A DNA stretch of 64,000 nucleotides from DCFW01 sp963790715 (GCA_963790715.1 CAWBPN010000008.1:6055-70054), one strand, 5' to 3'; counted from the first letter of the stretch, positions 9,033 through 18,843 are shown. Notes: generated from the sequence alone by a model not told the origin. Numbers and translations: made by a program.

Positions 9033-10511
9033 TTATTCGGGGTGGCTACTATAGTTAGGAGCTTCACTCGTAATAGTTACATCGTGCGGATGACTCTCCA
9101 AAACGCCGGCGTTTGTGATTCGTGTAAACTTTGCATTATGTAATGTCGTTATATCACGTGCTCCGCAATATCCCATGCCGGACCGTAAACCTCCACACAA
9201 TTGATAAATCACTTCACATATCGTTCCCTTATAAGGGACACGGGCAGAAATGCCTTCAGGAACAAGTTTCTTAACATTGGTAACACCTTCTTGAAAATAA
9301 CGATCCTTTGAACCGTTTTCCATAGCTTCAAGCGAACCCATGCCTCTGTATGATTTAAACTTACGTCCATTGAAAATAATCGTCTCACCTGGGCTCTCTT
9401 CAGTACCGGCAACCAACGAACCTACCATAACACTATAACCTCCGGCAGCCAAGGCTTTAACCACATCTCCGGAATATCTTAAGCCTCCGTCGGCAATCAA
9501 AGGAACCCCCGTACCTTCCAATGCTTGGGCAACATCATATACGGCAGTTAATTGAGGAACGCCCACACCTGCTATTATACGTGTTGTACAAATTGACCCG
9601 GGACCGATACCTACTTTGACAGCATCCGCTCCGGCTTCAACCAATGCTTTTGCAGCTTCGCCGGTAGCAATATTACCGACAATTATATCAATTGACGAAA
9701 AACGTTTCTTTGCTTCTTTCAATACAGAAATAACGCCTTTTGAATGTCCATGCGCGGTATCGATAACAATAGCATCAACGCCTGCTTCAATCAAAGCAGA
9801 CATACGATTAAACACGTCTGTTGTAATACCCACGCCTGCAGCAACACGCAGACGACCTTTGCTATCTTTACAAGCCATCGGTTTGTCTTTAGCTTTAGTA
9901 ATATCTTTGTACGTAATTAAGCCTACCAACTTGCCATCCTTATCAATAACAGGCAATTTCTCAATTTTATATTTCTGAAGGATTTTTGAAGCTTCCTCCA
10001 AAGTAGTACCCGGTTTGGTTGTAATAATATTTTCCTTTGTCATTATCTGATCTATCAAACGAGCATGATCTGTTTCAAAACGAAGATCACGATTTGTAAC
10101 AATTCCGACAAGGTTGCGTTTATCATCTACAACAGGAATACCACCTATTTTATATTCCGACATAATATTCAATGCATCTTGAACATTGCAGCCGGCCTTA
10201 ATGGTAACAGGATCATAAATCATTCCATTCTCAGCTCTTTTTACAATAGCCACCTGCTTTGCCTGGTTCTTGATAGACATGTTTTTATGAATCACGCCTA
10301 TACCACCTTCGCGGGCTATAGCAATGGCCATTGGAGCTTCCGTTACCGTATCCATAGCTGCAGTTGCGAACGGAATATTAAGATCAATGTTTTTGGAGAA
10401 CTTTGTGGCGAGTTTAACCTCTCGAGGTAATACCTCTGAATATGAAGGAATTAATAATACATCATCGTATGTTAATCCATCCATAACGACTTTATCTGCA
10501 ATAAATGACAT
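9033..10511 (-). CDS. guaB: IMP dehydrogenase
   Basis: The enzyme oxidizes IMP to XMP with NAD in guanine nucleotide synthesis. The 492-residue length is typical. A TIM-barrel catalytic domain is interrupted by a pair of CBS regulatory domains (about residues 95-205). The catalytic loop GPGSICTTR places the nucleophilic cysteine at about 308, and the flap region contains YRGMGS. It is transcribed alone, with its own -7 box upstream and a strong terminator downstream. Confidence 0.97.
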   Translation of the reverse strand: MSFIADKVVMDGLTYDDVLLIPSYSEVLPREVKLATKFSKNIDLNIPFATAAMDTVTEAPMAIAIAREGGIGVIHKNMSIKNQAKQVAIVKRAENGMIYDPVTIKAGCNVQDALNIMSEYKIGGIPVVDDKRNLVGIVTNRDLRFETDHARLIDQIMTKENIITTKPGTTLEEASKILQKYKIEKLPVIDKDGKLVGLITYKDITKAKDKPMACKDSKGRLRVAAGVGITTDVFNRMSALIEAGVDAIVIDTAHGHSKGVISVLKEAKKRFSSIDIIVGNIATGEAAKALVEAGADAVKVGIGPGSICTTRIIAGVGVPQLTAVYDVAQALEGTGVPLIADGGLRYSGDVVKALAAGGYSVMVGSLVAGTEESPGETIIFNGRKFKSYRGMGSLEAMENGSKDRYFQEGVTNVKKLVPEGISARVPYKGTICEVIYQLCGGLRSGMGYCGARDITTLHNAKFTRITNAGVLESHPHDVTITSEAPNYSSHPE

Positions 10512-10534
10512 ATATGATTAAATTTTATTGCACG

Positions 10535-10542
10535 CAAATATA
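10535..10542 (-). promoter_or_regulatory. -7 box of guaB
   Basis: The minus strand reads TATATTTG, an exact TAnnTTTG match, 24 bp before the guaB ATG. A TTTG at 10559-10562 is only 16 bp away, shorter than the usual 19-21, so the -33 element is uncertain. Confidence 0.6.
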
Positions 10543-10591
10543 CTATTTTAATCTATACCAAACTTATATATATATATTTTTTTATCATTTT

Positions 10592-12766
10592 TTAATTAGC
10601 CATATCCGAGATAAATTTAATACGTACCAATCTTATTTCATCTTCGGTATAGTCATCTCCCAGTTCATCAACAGCATCTTCAAGTCTATCCGTCTCCGAT
10701 TCCTTAAAATAATCATATATATCTTGCATGTGGTCGTCGTCCATTATATCATTCAGGAAATAATCAATATTCAGTTTGGTGCCCGAATAAACAATAGATT
10801 CAACTTCATCAAGCAGTTCACCAAACTCCATTCCTTTTGATACAGCAATATCATCAAGAGCGACTTGCCGGTCAATTGCCTGTATTATAGATACTTTTTG
10901 TTTCGATTTATTAGCCACCGTACGAACGCGCATATCTTCAGGGCGCTCAATTTCATTTTCTTCACAATGTTGCCTAATCAGTTCACAAAATTCTTTACCA
11001 TAGCGCTTAGCCTTCCCGGCTCCAACACCGGGTATATTTTGCAATTCATCCATTGTAATAGGATAAATTGTAGCCATAGCTTCCAAAGACGGATCTTGGA
11101 AAATAACATATGGAGGAACACCTAGTTTTTTCGACATCTTCTTTCGTAAGTCCTTCAACATCGAGTACAATGCAGGGTCAACAGCACAAGAAGCACCGCC
11201 ATGAATAGGCGACTCGTCTTCTTCATCATCAAAATCCTTATCTTCAACAATCATAAAAGAAGTAGGATTCTTAAAGAACTCTTCACCCTTTTCGGTAACT
11301 TTCAGTAGTCCGTAATTTTCGACGTCCTTCGTAAGATAACCGGCTATTAATGCTTGATTAATGACTGCATTCCAAAGTTTTTCTTCTTCTTTACCAGTGC
11401 CAAAGACGTCTAACTCTTCATGATGATGAGCCAATACTTCAGAGGTTTCATTACCTTCCAAAATATCTATAATATAATCTGATTTAAAATTTTCTTTTAC
11501 ATCCAGTATCGTTTCAATAACGGTACATAACATATCTTGAGCTTCCACTTGCTTCTTTGGGTTTAAACAATTATCACAATTACCGCAATTATCCTCCTTA
11601 TAGTTTTCACCGAAATAGTGAAGTAAGGATTTTCTACGGCATATTGAGGATTCTGCGTAAGCAGCCGTCTCTTGCAAAAGTTGTTTGCCGATTTCTTGCT
11701 CGGCCACAGGTTTGCCCTGCATAAACTTTTCAAGTTTTTCAAGGTCTTTTCGTGAATAGAACGTAAGGCAAATGCCTTCACCTCCATCACGTCCGGCACG
11801 ACCGGTTTCCTGATAATAACCTTCTAAACTCTTCGGTATATCATAATGGATTACAAATCTGACATCCGGTTTATCAATGCCCATACCGAAAGCGATAGTG
11901 GCAACAATAACGTCGATTTTCTCCATCAAGAAATCGTCTTGAGTGGCTGAACGTTCTTCTGAAGGCAACCCTGCATGATAAAACGCTGCATTAACTCCGT
12001 TTACGCGTAAAAATTCAGAAAGTTCCTCTACTTTCTTGCGACTTAAGCAATATATAATACCGGATTTCCCGGAATTTGCTTTTATAAATTTAAGTATATC
12101 TCTATCAACGTCCTTAGTTTTAGGTCTTACTTCATAATAAAGATTAGGTCTATTAAAAGATGACTTAAAGACTTTGGCGTTCATCATACCCAAGTTCTTT
12201 TGAATATCATGTTGTACCTTAGGTGTAGCCGTTGCTGTAAGGGCAATTACCGGAGCGGGGCCAATTTCATTTATTATTGGTCTTATCCGGCGATATTCGG
12301 GACGGAAATCATGTCCCCATTCTGAAATACAATGAGCTTCGTCAACAGCATAAAATGATATCTTTTCATCTTTCAAAAAATCTATATACTCCGTTTTTGT
12401 CAACGACTCAGGAGCCACATATAATAATTTGGTCTTTCCGGAATGTATATCTTCTTTTACCTGATCAATTAAAGCTTTACTTAATGATGAATTAATAAAA
12501 TGTGCCACACCATCGTCTTCGCTATAATTTCTCATAGCATCGACTTGGTTTTTCATCAATGCGATTAATGGAGAGATTACGATTGCCGTACCTTCCATTA
12601 TAAGCGATGGGAGTTGGTAACACAATGATTTACCCCCGCCCGTAGGCATCAGCACAAACGTATCATTACCAGCTAACAGATTACGAATTATCGTTTCCTG
12701 ATTCCCTTTAAACCTATCAAATCCGAAGAATTTCTTTAATTCCTTTACTAAATCAATTTCTGCCAT
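10592..12766 (-). CDS. recQ: ATP-dependent DNA helicase RecQ
   Basis: This 3'-5' DNA helicase works in recombination and replication-fork repair. The 724-residue protein has a Walker A motif PTGGGKS (41-47), DEAH box (142-145), a helicase C domain with the arginine finger region QETGRAGRDG, a zinc-binding region with four cysteines (CRRK through CGNCDNC, about 385-410), a winged helix, and an HRDC domain (about 535-610). An acidic C-terminal extension of about 90 residues follows, as in other Bacteroidota RecQ. It has its own promoter-like box and lies between guaB and clpX. Confidence 0.96.
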   Translation of the reverse strand: MAEIDLVKELKKFFGFDRFKGNQETIIRNLLAGNDTFVLMPTGGGKSLCYQLPSLIMEGTAIVISPLIALMKNQVDAMRNYSEDDGVAHFINSSLSKALIDQVKEDIHSGKTKLLYVAPESLTKTEYIDFLKDEKISFYAVDEAHCISEWGHDFRPEYRRIRPIINEIGPAPVIALTATATPKVQHDIQKNLGMMNAKVFKSSFNRPNLYYEVRPKTKDVDRDILKFIKANSGKSGIIYCLSRKKVEELSEFLRVNGVNAAFYHAGLPSEERSATQDDFLMEKIDVIVATIAFGMGIDKPDVRFVIHYDIPKSLEGYYQETGRAGRDGGEGICLTFYSRKDLEKLEKFMQGKPVAEQEIGKQLLQETAAYAESSICRRKSLLHYFGENYKEDNCGNCDNCLNPKKQVEAQDMLCTVIETILDVKENFKSDYIIDILEGNETSEVLAHHHEELDVFGTGKEEEKLWNAVINQALIAGYLTKDVENYGLLKVTEKGEEFFKNPTSFMIVEDKDFDDEEDESPIHGGASCAVDPALYSMLKDLRKKMSKKLGVPPYVIFQDPSLEAMATIYPITMDELQNIPGVGAGKAKRYGKEFCELIRQHCEENEIERPEDMRVRTVANKSKQKVSIIQAIDRQVALDDIAVSKGMEFGELLDEVESIVYSGTKLNIDYFLNDIMDDDHMQDIYDYFKESETDRLEDAVDELGDDYTEDEIRLVRIKFISDMAN

Positions 12767-12826
12767 TGTTCCTCTCTTATTTGGAATTAGAAAATATATT
12801 TTTATTCCTAACCAAACAAAGTTATA

Positions 12827-12834
12827 AACAACTT
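12827..12834 (-). promoter_or_regulatory. -7 box of recQ
   Basis: The minus strand reads TAACTTTG, an exact TAnnTTTG match, 60 bp before the recQ start in the 115-bp gap after clpX. No TTTG at the expected spacing. Confidence 0.55.
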
Positions 12835-12881
12835 ATTATATAATACAACTTTTTGCGGAAAAAATTTACATTACAAAAAAT

Positions 12882-14132
12882 TTATTCCGTTTCAAGTTTT
12901 GCAATATTTGCTTTTCCAAGCTGCTCTTTCGCGTATTTCAACGTAACTTCATAAGTCTTCAAATTCTTTGAAGGCAACTCAAACATAACATCCATAATTA
13001 TGGTTTCCACTATAGAACGCAATCCACGCGCGCCTAATTTAAACTCAATTGCCTTGTCAACGATGAAATCAAAAACACTTTCTTCAAATGTGAGTTTTAT
13101 ATGATCCATCTTGAACAATTTGACATATTGCTTGATAATAGAATTTTTCGGTTCTGTCAATATTGCACGCAAAGCCGTACGATCCAACGGATTTAAATAT
13201 GTCAATATCGGCAAACGGCCTATTATTTCCGGAATTAAGCCGAAGGATTTCAAATCTTGAGGAGCAATATACTGCATCAAGTTATTACGGTCGATATGAG
13301 CAGCTTCCTGAGATGCATTATATCCTACGACATGAGTATTCAGGCGTTGAGCTATTTTTCTTTCAATACCATCAAATGCGCCGCCGCAAATAAACAATAT
13401 ATCTTTAGTATTAACCGGTATCATTTTTTGATCTGGATGCTTACGTCCGCCCTGTGGAGGAACAAGTACGACAGAACCTTCGAGCAACTTGAGCAAACCC
13501 TGTTGTACTCCTTCGCCGCTGACATCACGCGTTATTGACGGATTATCGCCCTTACGGGCAATTTTGTCTATCTCATCAATAAATACTATTCCTCGTTCCG
13601 CTTCAGGCACATTATAATCGGCGACTTGCAACAGACGCGTAAGAATACTTTCGATGTCCTCTCCTACATACCCGGCCTCAGTCAGCACCGTGGCATCCAC
13701 AATAGTAAAAGGCACATTAAGCTGCTTTGCTATTGTTCTTGCCAACAATGTTTTACCGGTACCTGTACTACCTACCATGATAATATTCGACTTCTCAATC
13801 TCAACATTATCGGTTTTATCTTTAGGTTGTAAAATACGTTTATAATGATTATATACAGCCACCGACAGATAACGTTTGGCGTCATCCTGACCTATTACGT
13901 ACTCATCAAGAAAAGCTTTAATTTCTGTGGGCTTAGGCAATTCATTGAAATCAAGCGATTTAACTTCGTTTTTGGTGTTATATCCACCCATTGCCTCCTT
14001 AGCCATTTCATACGCCTGTTCGGCACATGAATCACAAATATATCCATCTACTCCTGTTATCAGGAAATTAACTTCGCTTTCTAAACGTCCACAGAAACTA
14101 CAACGGTGTTTTGATGATTTATTATCCAACAC
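12882..14132 (-). CDS. clpX: ClpX ATPase subunit of ClpXP protease
   Basis: This AAA+ unfoldase feeds substrates into ClpP. The 416-residue protein has an N-terminal four-cysteine zinc finger (C11, C14, C33, C36), Walker A GSTGTGKT (about 117-124), Walker B IVFIDEIDK, and the GYVGEDIES pore-loop region, followed by the small AAA+ C domain. It follows clpP by 12 bases, so the two are cotranscribed. Confidence 0.97.
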   Translation of the reverse strand: MLDNKSSKHRCSFCGRLESEVNFLITGVDGYICDSCAEQAYEMAKEAMGGYNTKNEVKSLDFNELPKPTEIKAFLDEYVIGQDDAKRYLSVAVYNHYKRILQPKDKTDNVEIEKSNIIMVGSTGTGKTLLARTIAKQLNVPFTIVDATVLTEAGYVGEDIESILTRLLQVADYNVPEAERGIVFIDEIDKIARKGDNPSITRDVSGEGVQQGLLKLLEGSVVLVPPQGGRKHPDQKMIPVNTKDILFICGGAFDGIERKIAQRLNTHVVGYNASQEAAHIDRNNLMQYIAPQDLKSFGLIPEIIGRLPILTYLNPLDRTALRAILTEPKNSIIKQYVKLFKMDHIKLTFEESVFDFIVDKAIEFKLGARGLRSIVETIIMDVMFELPSKNLKTYEVTLKYAKEQLGKANIAKLETE

Positions 14133-14144
14133 TAAATCCTTTCT

Positions 14145-14819
14145 TTATTTATTTTCCGGTTTACGTTCAAACACTTTGTCAATCATACCATAGTCTTTTG
14201 CTTCGACGGCAGTCATCCAATAATCACGATCAGAATCGGCATACACCTTATCATAAGGTTGATGTGAATGATCTGAAATGATATGGTAAAGTTCTTCCTT
14301 TATCTTTTGAATCTCGCGGGCTGTTATTTCAATATCTGAAGCCTGACCTTGAATGCCGCCCATCGGTTGATGAATCATTACACGAGAATGAGGCAAAGCC
14401 GAACGTTTGCCTTCAGTGCCGGCCACGAGCAAAACAGCAGCCATAGAAGCGGCCATTCCTGTACAAATAGTAGCAATATCGCTTGATACGAATTGCATGG
14501 TATCATATATACCCAAACCCGCCGTTACCGATCCGCCCGGAGAATTGATATAAATAGAAATATCTTTGCCGGGATCAACAGAATCCAAATAAAGCATTTG
14601 AGCCTGCAATACATTTGCAGTATAATCGTCAATTTGTGTACCTAAGAAGATAATACGATCCATCATCAAACGTGAGAACACGTCTAATTGTGTTACATTT
14701 AACTGCCTCTCTTCCAAGATATAAGGGTTCAAGTAACCTGCTTGATTATTAGTCACCTCATCGAAAGTCAAGCCGTCCATTCCGAGGTGTTTAACAGCAA
14801 AATTTCTAAAATCGTTCAT
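14145..14819 (-). CDS. clpP: ClpP protease subunit
   Basis: This serine peptidase forms the tetradecameric chamber of ClpXP. The 224-residue protein has its catalytic triad at Ser125 (GMAAS), His150 (MIHQP) and Asp199, with spacings of 25 and 49 residues as in E. coli ClpP. The N-terminus is about 14 residues longer than the mature E. coli chain, consistent with a propeptide. It lies between tig and clpX in the order tig-clpP-clpX, with a hairpin in the gap after tig. Confidence 0.97.
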   Translation of the reverse strand: MNDFRNFAVKHLGMDGLTFDEVTNNQAGYLNPYILEERQLNVTQLDVFSRLMMDRIIFLGTQIDDYTANVLQAQMLYLDSVDPGKDISIYINSPGGSVTAGLGIYDTMQFVSSDIATICTGMAASMAAVLLVAGTEGKRSALPHSRVMIHQPMGGIQGQASDIEITAREIQKIKEELYHIISDHSHQPYDKVYADSDRDYWMTAVEAKDYGMIDKVFERKPENK

Positions 14820-14840
14820 AATTTATATTCTTTTTCAGCC

Positions 14841-14866
14841 GAAAAGAGAAGGCATGCAGCCTTCTC
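14841..14866 (-). terminator. Hairpin between tig and clpP
   Basis: On the minus strand a perfect 8-bp stem (GAGAAGGC with GCCTTCTC) and a 5-base loop are followed by TTTTC. The T-run is short, so this may be a partial terminator or an RNA-processing site setting the tig to clpPX ratio. Confidence 0.6.
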
Positions 14867-14889
14867 CTATTCTAAACTATAATATAATT

Positions 14890-16224
14890 CTAATTAAAAA
14901 ACTTCTGGAACTCTTCAAGTGTTATCGACTTTTTATTCAAAGTGACAATATCTTTAAGAGCAGCTGCTATTTTAATTTCTTCGGCATTATAAAACAACGA
15001 ATGAGCCATATCTTCTTTCTTCAACAGCTCTTTTGCATAATTTTCTATAATGTCATCTGAAATATTAGTCATGCCATATTGGGCAAATTGTGAATAAGTG
15101 GCGTCCTTAGCAGCAGCAAGTACATCATCTTCTACAACACTCACTTTCAAAGCAATAGCCAATTGGTCTCTTATCAAGTCCCATGTCAACAGTTCAATGC
15201 TTTTATCATAATTGTCATTGATGAACTTATCATCCTTATCCGGATTATTCAGCTTCATCATTCTTTTAAGCAGTGCATCGGGATATTCCACTTTACCTAT
15301 TTTATTGGTGTAGAAGTCGCGAACATCTTTTATAAACTTAAAATCACTATCTTTTAAATAACCCTTCGTCATATCTTCTTTAATTCTTGAACGAAAATCC
15401 TCTTCAGTCTTTACTGCGTCTTTACCGTAAACCTGATCAAAGACTTCCTGACTTAAGTCGGCTAATTTGAAGCGAGTTATTTCATCTATCTTTAATGTAA
15501 AATCTCCTTGATGTTTGCTGACGTCTGCTTTCTCAATTTTCATCATGTTCGACAATTGAGGTTCGGCACCTTCGTATGCCTTATAAGGATTGAAAGTAAT
15601 GATATCATCCACCTTTGCGCCTTCAAAAAGTTTCTTTTGGTCATCAATTTTGAAATAAGCAGGCATTACTACGCAGCCTTCAACAGTGATACCGTTCTCA
15701 ACACCTTGTTCGGTAAGCAAACCCTTAACCATATCCTTATCCTGATATGAATCTGCCTTATCATATTTGCCGGCACGTTGACGATATGAATCAACCTGCG
15801 CTGTAATCATCTCATCCGTAATCTTGATTGTATAATAATTGATTTTATCATCCTTTGTAGCCTCAACCTTAAAGTCGGGAGCCAAAGCCAAATCAAACTT
15901 AAACTCAAAACTATCCTTATCATCGCTATATTCTTTATTATCGGCACTACGCAACGGTTCGCCAAGGATATTTATTTTCTGTTCTTTAATATAATTATTA
16001 AGATTTTCCGATACAGTTTTAGTTATTTCATCAGCTTTTACAGACTTGCCGTACATCTTTTGCACCAACGCAATAGGTACCATACCGGGACGGAATCCGG
16101 GGACTTTGGCTTGTTGACGCAATTTTTTCAATGATTTCTCCACTTGAGGTTGATAATCAGCCTTCTCCAATTCCACGGTGATAACAGCATTCACCTTATC
16201 AATATTCTGTAATGAAAAGTTCAT
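14890..16224 (-). CDS. tig: Trigger factor
   Basis: This ribosome-bound chaperone meets nascent chains at the exit tunnel. The 444-residue protein has an N-terminal ribosome-binding domain whose signature loop reads PGFRPGMVP (about 42-50), a divergent FKBP-like middle domain, and a helical C-terminal chaperone domain. The isomerase middle part is poorly conserved, as in other Bacteroidota. It is the first gene of tig-clpP-clpX and has a consensus promoter upstream. Confidence 0.93.
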   Translation of the reverse strand: MNFSLQNIDKVNAVITVELEKADYQPQVEKSLKKLRQQAKVPGFRPGMVPIALVQKMYGKSVKADEITKTVSENLNNYIKEQKINILGEPLRSADNKEYSDDKDSFEFKFDLALAPDFKVEATKDDKINYYTIKITDEMITAQVDSYRQRAGKYDKADSYQDKDMVKGLLTEQGVENGITVEGCVVMPAYFKIDDQKKLFEGAKVDDIITFNPYKAYEGAEPQLSNMMKIEKADVSKHQGDFTLKIDEITRFKLADLSQEVFDQVYGKDAVKTEEDFRSRIKEDMTKGYLKDSDFKFIKDVRDFYTNKIGKVEYPDALLKRMMKLNNPDKDDKFINDNYDKSIELLTWDLIRDQLAIALKVSVVEDDVLAAAKDATYSQFAQYGMTNISDDIIENYAKELLKKEDMAHSLFYNAEEIKIAAALKDIVTLNKKSITLEEFQKFFN

Positions 16225-16275
16225 TCTAACGATTTATTTATTATTTTTATTTATTTCATCTTTACCAAGAATGCG

Positions 16276-16306
16276 CAAAAGTAGTGTAAATCTTTCAATT
16301 ATCAAA
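16276..16306 (-). promoter_or_regulatory. Promoter of the tig-clpP-clpX run
   Basis: On the minus strand TTTG (16303-16306) is followed after exactly 19 bp by TACTTTTG (16276-16283), a full consensus match 52 bp upstream of the tig ATG. Confidence 0.82.
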
Positions 16307-16339
16307 AAATCAACAACAAAATATCTTTCATTGACAAGA

Positions 16340-16921
16340 TTAGAAATATTTCTGCACTTTCAATTGTTCGGCTACTTGCAACAACTCGTTGTACCACTCT
16401 TTGCCGAAAAGGCGAATCAACGGCTCCTTCAAGAATTGATAAACATGAATGTTTTCTTTCTCGCCTTTGGTAACAGCAGGTTTACATATCAACCAACGGT
16501 CATAATTAAGAGCTGTGAAATGAGGATGCTCTGTTACGCGAATGGGATACAGATAACACGAAATAGGCTTGAAAAAGTTACTGCGCTTATCTCTATATGC
16601 CTTCTCCAAGGCGCATATACAACATCCTTTATCGTCATAACAAGTAAAAACACAGTTTCTGTCCCCAACGATAGACGTCACCAATTCGTCAGTTATATCA
16701 TAATAACTTACACCCTGTCTGTTTATTACGGCTTGGGCTTCCGGAGCTAAATCGGGTTTTACTATCGGCAGGACTTTTTCTATTTCTTTTTTTTCATCAT
16801 CTGTGAGCGGAGCGCCTGAATCCCCTTCAATGCAGCATGCTCCTTTACAAGCGGATAAATCGCAGCAAAATTTCTCTTTGAAGACATCCAAGCTCACCAA
16901 AACATTCCCTATCTGTACCAT
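16340..16921 (-). CDS. DUF3109 cysteine-rich protein
   Basis: The protein has 193 residues and no signal peptide. It is rich in cysteine clusters: CDLSACKGACC near residue 19, CVFTCYDDKGCCIC near 93-106, and a later CYLYP. This pattern matches DUF3109, related to the YkgJ-type zinc/iron-chelating domain, and suggests a bound metal or Fe-S centre. The biochemical function is unknown. It follows gpmI beyond a terminator and precedes tig on the same strand. Confidence 0.8.
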   Translation of the reverse strand: MVQIGNVLVSLDVFKEKFCCDLSACKGACCIEGDSGAPLTDDEKKEIEKVLPIVKPDLAPEAQAVINRQGVSYYDITDELVTSIVGDRNCVFTCYDDKGCCICALEKAYRDKRSNFFKPISCYLYPIRVTEHPHFTALNYDRWLICKPAVTKGEKENIHVYQFLKEPLIRLFGKEWYNELLQVAEQLKVQKYF

Positions 16922-16931
16922 AAACTCTTGA

Positions 16932-16972
16932 CAGAAAAAAGATTGCCTTGTTTAAAACAACTGGCAATCTTT
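16932..16972 (-). terminator. Intrinsic terminator of gpmI
   Basis: A 10-bp perfect inverted repeat (AAAGATTGCC at 16938-16947, GGCAATCTTT at 16963-16972) gives, on the minus strand, a stem followed by a T-run. A/T tracts on both sides could make it work in either direction. Confidence 0.8.
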
Positions 16973-16995
16973 TTCACCTTATTATATTATACTTG

Positions 16996-18510
16996 TTATT
17001 TCATTAAAACATCTCCGGTCATATCTTCAGGTTGTTTCAACCCCATAATATGAAGTATTGAAGGAGCAACATCAGCCAAACGACCGTTTTGCATCTTAGC
17101 AGCTTTATTTTCTGTAACATAGATACAAGGAACGGGATTCAGAGAATGAGCTGTGTTAGGAGTGCCGTCAGCATTTACTGCATGGTCGGCATTACCGTGG
17201 TCGGCAATAATGATAGCTTCGTAATCCGTTTCTTTAGCCGCAGTGATTACATCCTTTACACATGAGTCAACAGCTTTGACAGCTTTTTCTATAGCTTCAT
17301 AAACGCCTGTATGACCAACCATATCGCCATTAGCAAAATTAACTACAATAAAATCATATTTGTTTGCCTTGATAGCCTCAACCAACTTATCTTTAACTTC
17401 GTATGCACTCATCTCCGGCTTAAGGTCGTAAGTAGCAACTTTAGGAGAAGGCACCAAGATACGATCTTCTCCGTCAAAAGGTTTTTCACGGCCGCCGTTG
17501 AAGAAGAATGTTACATGGGCATATTTCTCAGTTTCGGCAATATGCAATTGCTTCAATCCTTTTGAAGAGATATATTCACCTAAAGTGTCGGGTACGTTCT
17601 CTTTATTGAACAAGATGTGAACACCCTGGAACGAAGCGTCGTACGGGGTCATGCAATAATACTGCAAATTAGGTATTGTGTGCATTCCCTCTTCAGGCAT
17701 ATCTTTTTGTGTCAACACTAAAGTCAACTCTTTTGCACGATCGTTGCGGTAATTGAAGAAGAGAACCACATCACCTTCTTTAATAGTACCGTCAAATGCA
17801 GAGTTCACAATAGGTTTGATGAATTCGTCGGTAACACCGTCGGCGTAAGATTCTTCAACAGCCTTCACCATATCTGATTCCTTCCTGCCAACTCCGTTCA
17901 CCAACAAATCATAACCTTCTTTCACACGATTCCAGCGTTTGTCGCGATCCATTGCATAATAACGACCTATAATCGAAGCGACATTTGCATCATTCGCTTT
18001 ACAATGTTCAGTTAAGTCTTTGATAAATCCGGCACCGCTTTTGGGATCGGTATCGCGGCCGTCCATAAAGCAATGGACGAAAGTTTTGGTAACGCCGTAG
18101 CTTTTTGAGATCTCAATCAATTTATATAAATGATCCAATGAGCTGTGCACACCGCCGTCAGAAGTCAATCCCATTAAGTGAACCGACTTATTATTCTCTT
18201 TGGCATAAGTAAATGCCGAAATGATTTCTTTGTTTTTCAGTATGCTACCATCTTTGCAAGCACGGTTTATCTTAACCAAATCTTGATAAACAATACGTCC
18301 GGCACCAATGTTCAGGTGTCCAACCTCAGAGTTACCCATTTGTCCGTAAGGCAAACCGACATCTTCACCGCAAGCCATCAATTGAGAATGAGCGTATGTA
18401 GCATTCAGATAATCCAAATAAGGAGTAGGAGTATTAAAAATCACATCATCTTTCTTATGGTCGCCAATCCCCCAACCATCAAGAATCATTAAAAGCGCTT
18501 TCTTTGCCAT
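16996..18510 (-). CDS. gpmI: 2,3-bisphosphoglycerate-independent phosphoglycerate mutase
   Basis: The enzyme interconverts 3- and 2-phosphoglycerate in glycolysis, using two manganese ions. The 504-residue length is typical. It belongs to the alkaline-phosphatase superfamily: metal-binding LMILDGWGIG at the N-terminus (Asp11), phosphoserine nucleophile Ser61 in MGNSEVGH, and the late metal ligands in IIADHGNADH. It is a monocistronic gene with a promoter box upstream and terminator downstream. Confidence 0.97.
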   Translation of the reverse strand: MAKKALLMILDGWGIGDHKKDDVIFNTPTPYLDYLNATYAHSQLMACGEDVGLPYGQMGNSEVGHLNIGAGRIVYQDLVKINRACKDGSILKNKEIISAFTYAKENNKSVHLMGLTSDGGVHSSLDHLYKLIEISKSYGVTKTFVHCFMDGRDTDPKSGAGFIKDLTEHCKANDANVASIIGRYYAMDRDKRWNRVKEGYDLLVNGVGRKESDMVKAVEESYADGVTDEFIKPIVNSAFDGTIKEGDVVLFFNYRNDRAKELTLVLTQKDMPEEGMHTIPNLQYYCMTPYDASFQGVHILFNKENVPDTLGEYISSKGLKQLHIAETEKYAHVTFFFNGGREKPFDGEDRILVPSPKVATYDLKPEMSAYEVKDKLVEAIKANKYDFIVVNFANGDMVGHTGVYEAIEKAVKAVDSCVKDVITAAKETDYEAIIIADHGNADHAVNADGTPNTAHSLNPVPCIYVTENKAAKMQNGRLADVAPSILHIMGLKQPEDMTGDVLMK

Positions 18511-18548
18511 AATATATTACTAATTTAATTGATCTCTACAATACAGTG

Positions 18549-18556
18549 CAAAGATA
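18549..18556 (-). promoter_or_regulatory. -7 box of gpmI
   Basis: The minus strand reads TATCTTTG, an exact TAnnTTTG match, 38 bp before the gpmI ATG. Confidence 0.6.
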
Positions 18557-18750
18557 CTACTTTTCTTCTTTTATCCGAAGTGAGCAATGCGTTTTTTTGC
18601 GTTTGCGATTTATTGCCTGTTTTGCCAGTCACTGGCAGAACCTGAAACCTTCATTTTCGGTACATTCTTTTTCTTATTTCATTGTTTTGTATTATGATTC
18701 AGGTTTCAGATTATATAATATTTAAGTATTCATGTATGATATAAGGTAAC

Positions 18751-18786
18751 AAAAAAAATTCCTCCCAACCCTTGAGTCAAGAGGAA
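18751..18786 (-). terminator. Intrinsic terminator of the polysaccharide utilization locus
   Basis: On the minus strand TTCCTC pairs with GAGGAA around a 16-base loop and is followed by eight T residues. It lies 57 bases after the NigD-like gene, the last gene of the locus. Confidence 0.7.
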
Positions 18787-18843
18787 ATAAATATACATGC
18801 TATTTTAAATTAATCGTTGAATTTCAATAGTTCAAAAGCACTT

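Larger units (their letters stand above)
18511..18843. other. Intergenic region with promoter and inverted repeats
   Basis: No gene was found in these 333 bases. They hold the gpmI -7 box (18549-18556), a 7-bp hairpin TGCCAGT/ACTGGCA with a 1-base spacer (18623-18637), a distant inverted repeat CTGAAACCT/AGGTTTCAG (18642-18650 and 18701-18709), and the terminator of the polysaccharide locus near the right end. Confidence 0.6.

Noticed and set aside
10505..10840. Plus-strand frame rich in Tyr, Phe and Ile over the recQ end
   Set aside because: It is antisense to the RecQ C-terminus and low in complexity; no start signal.
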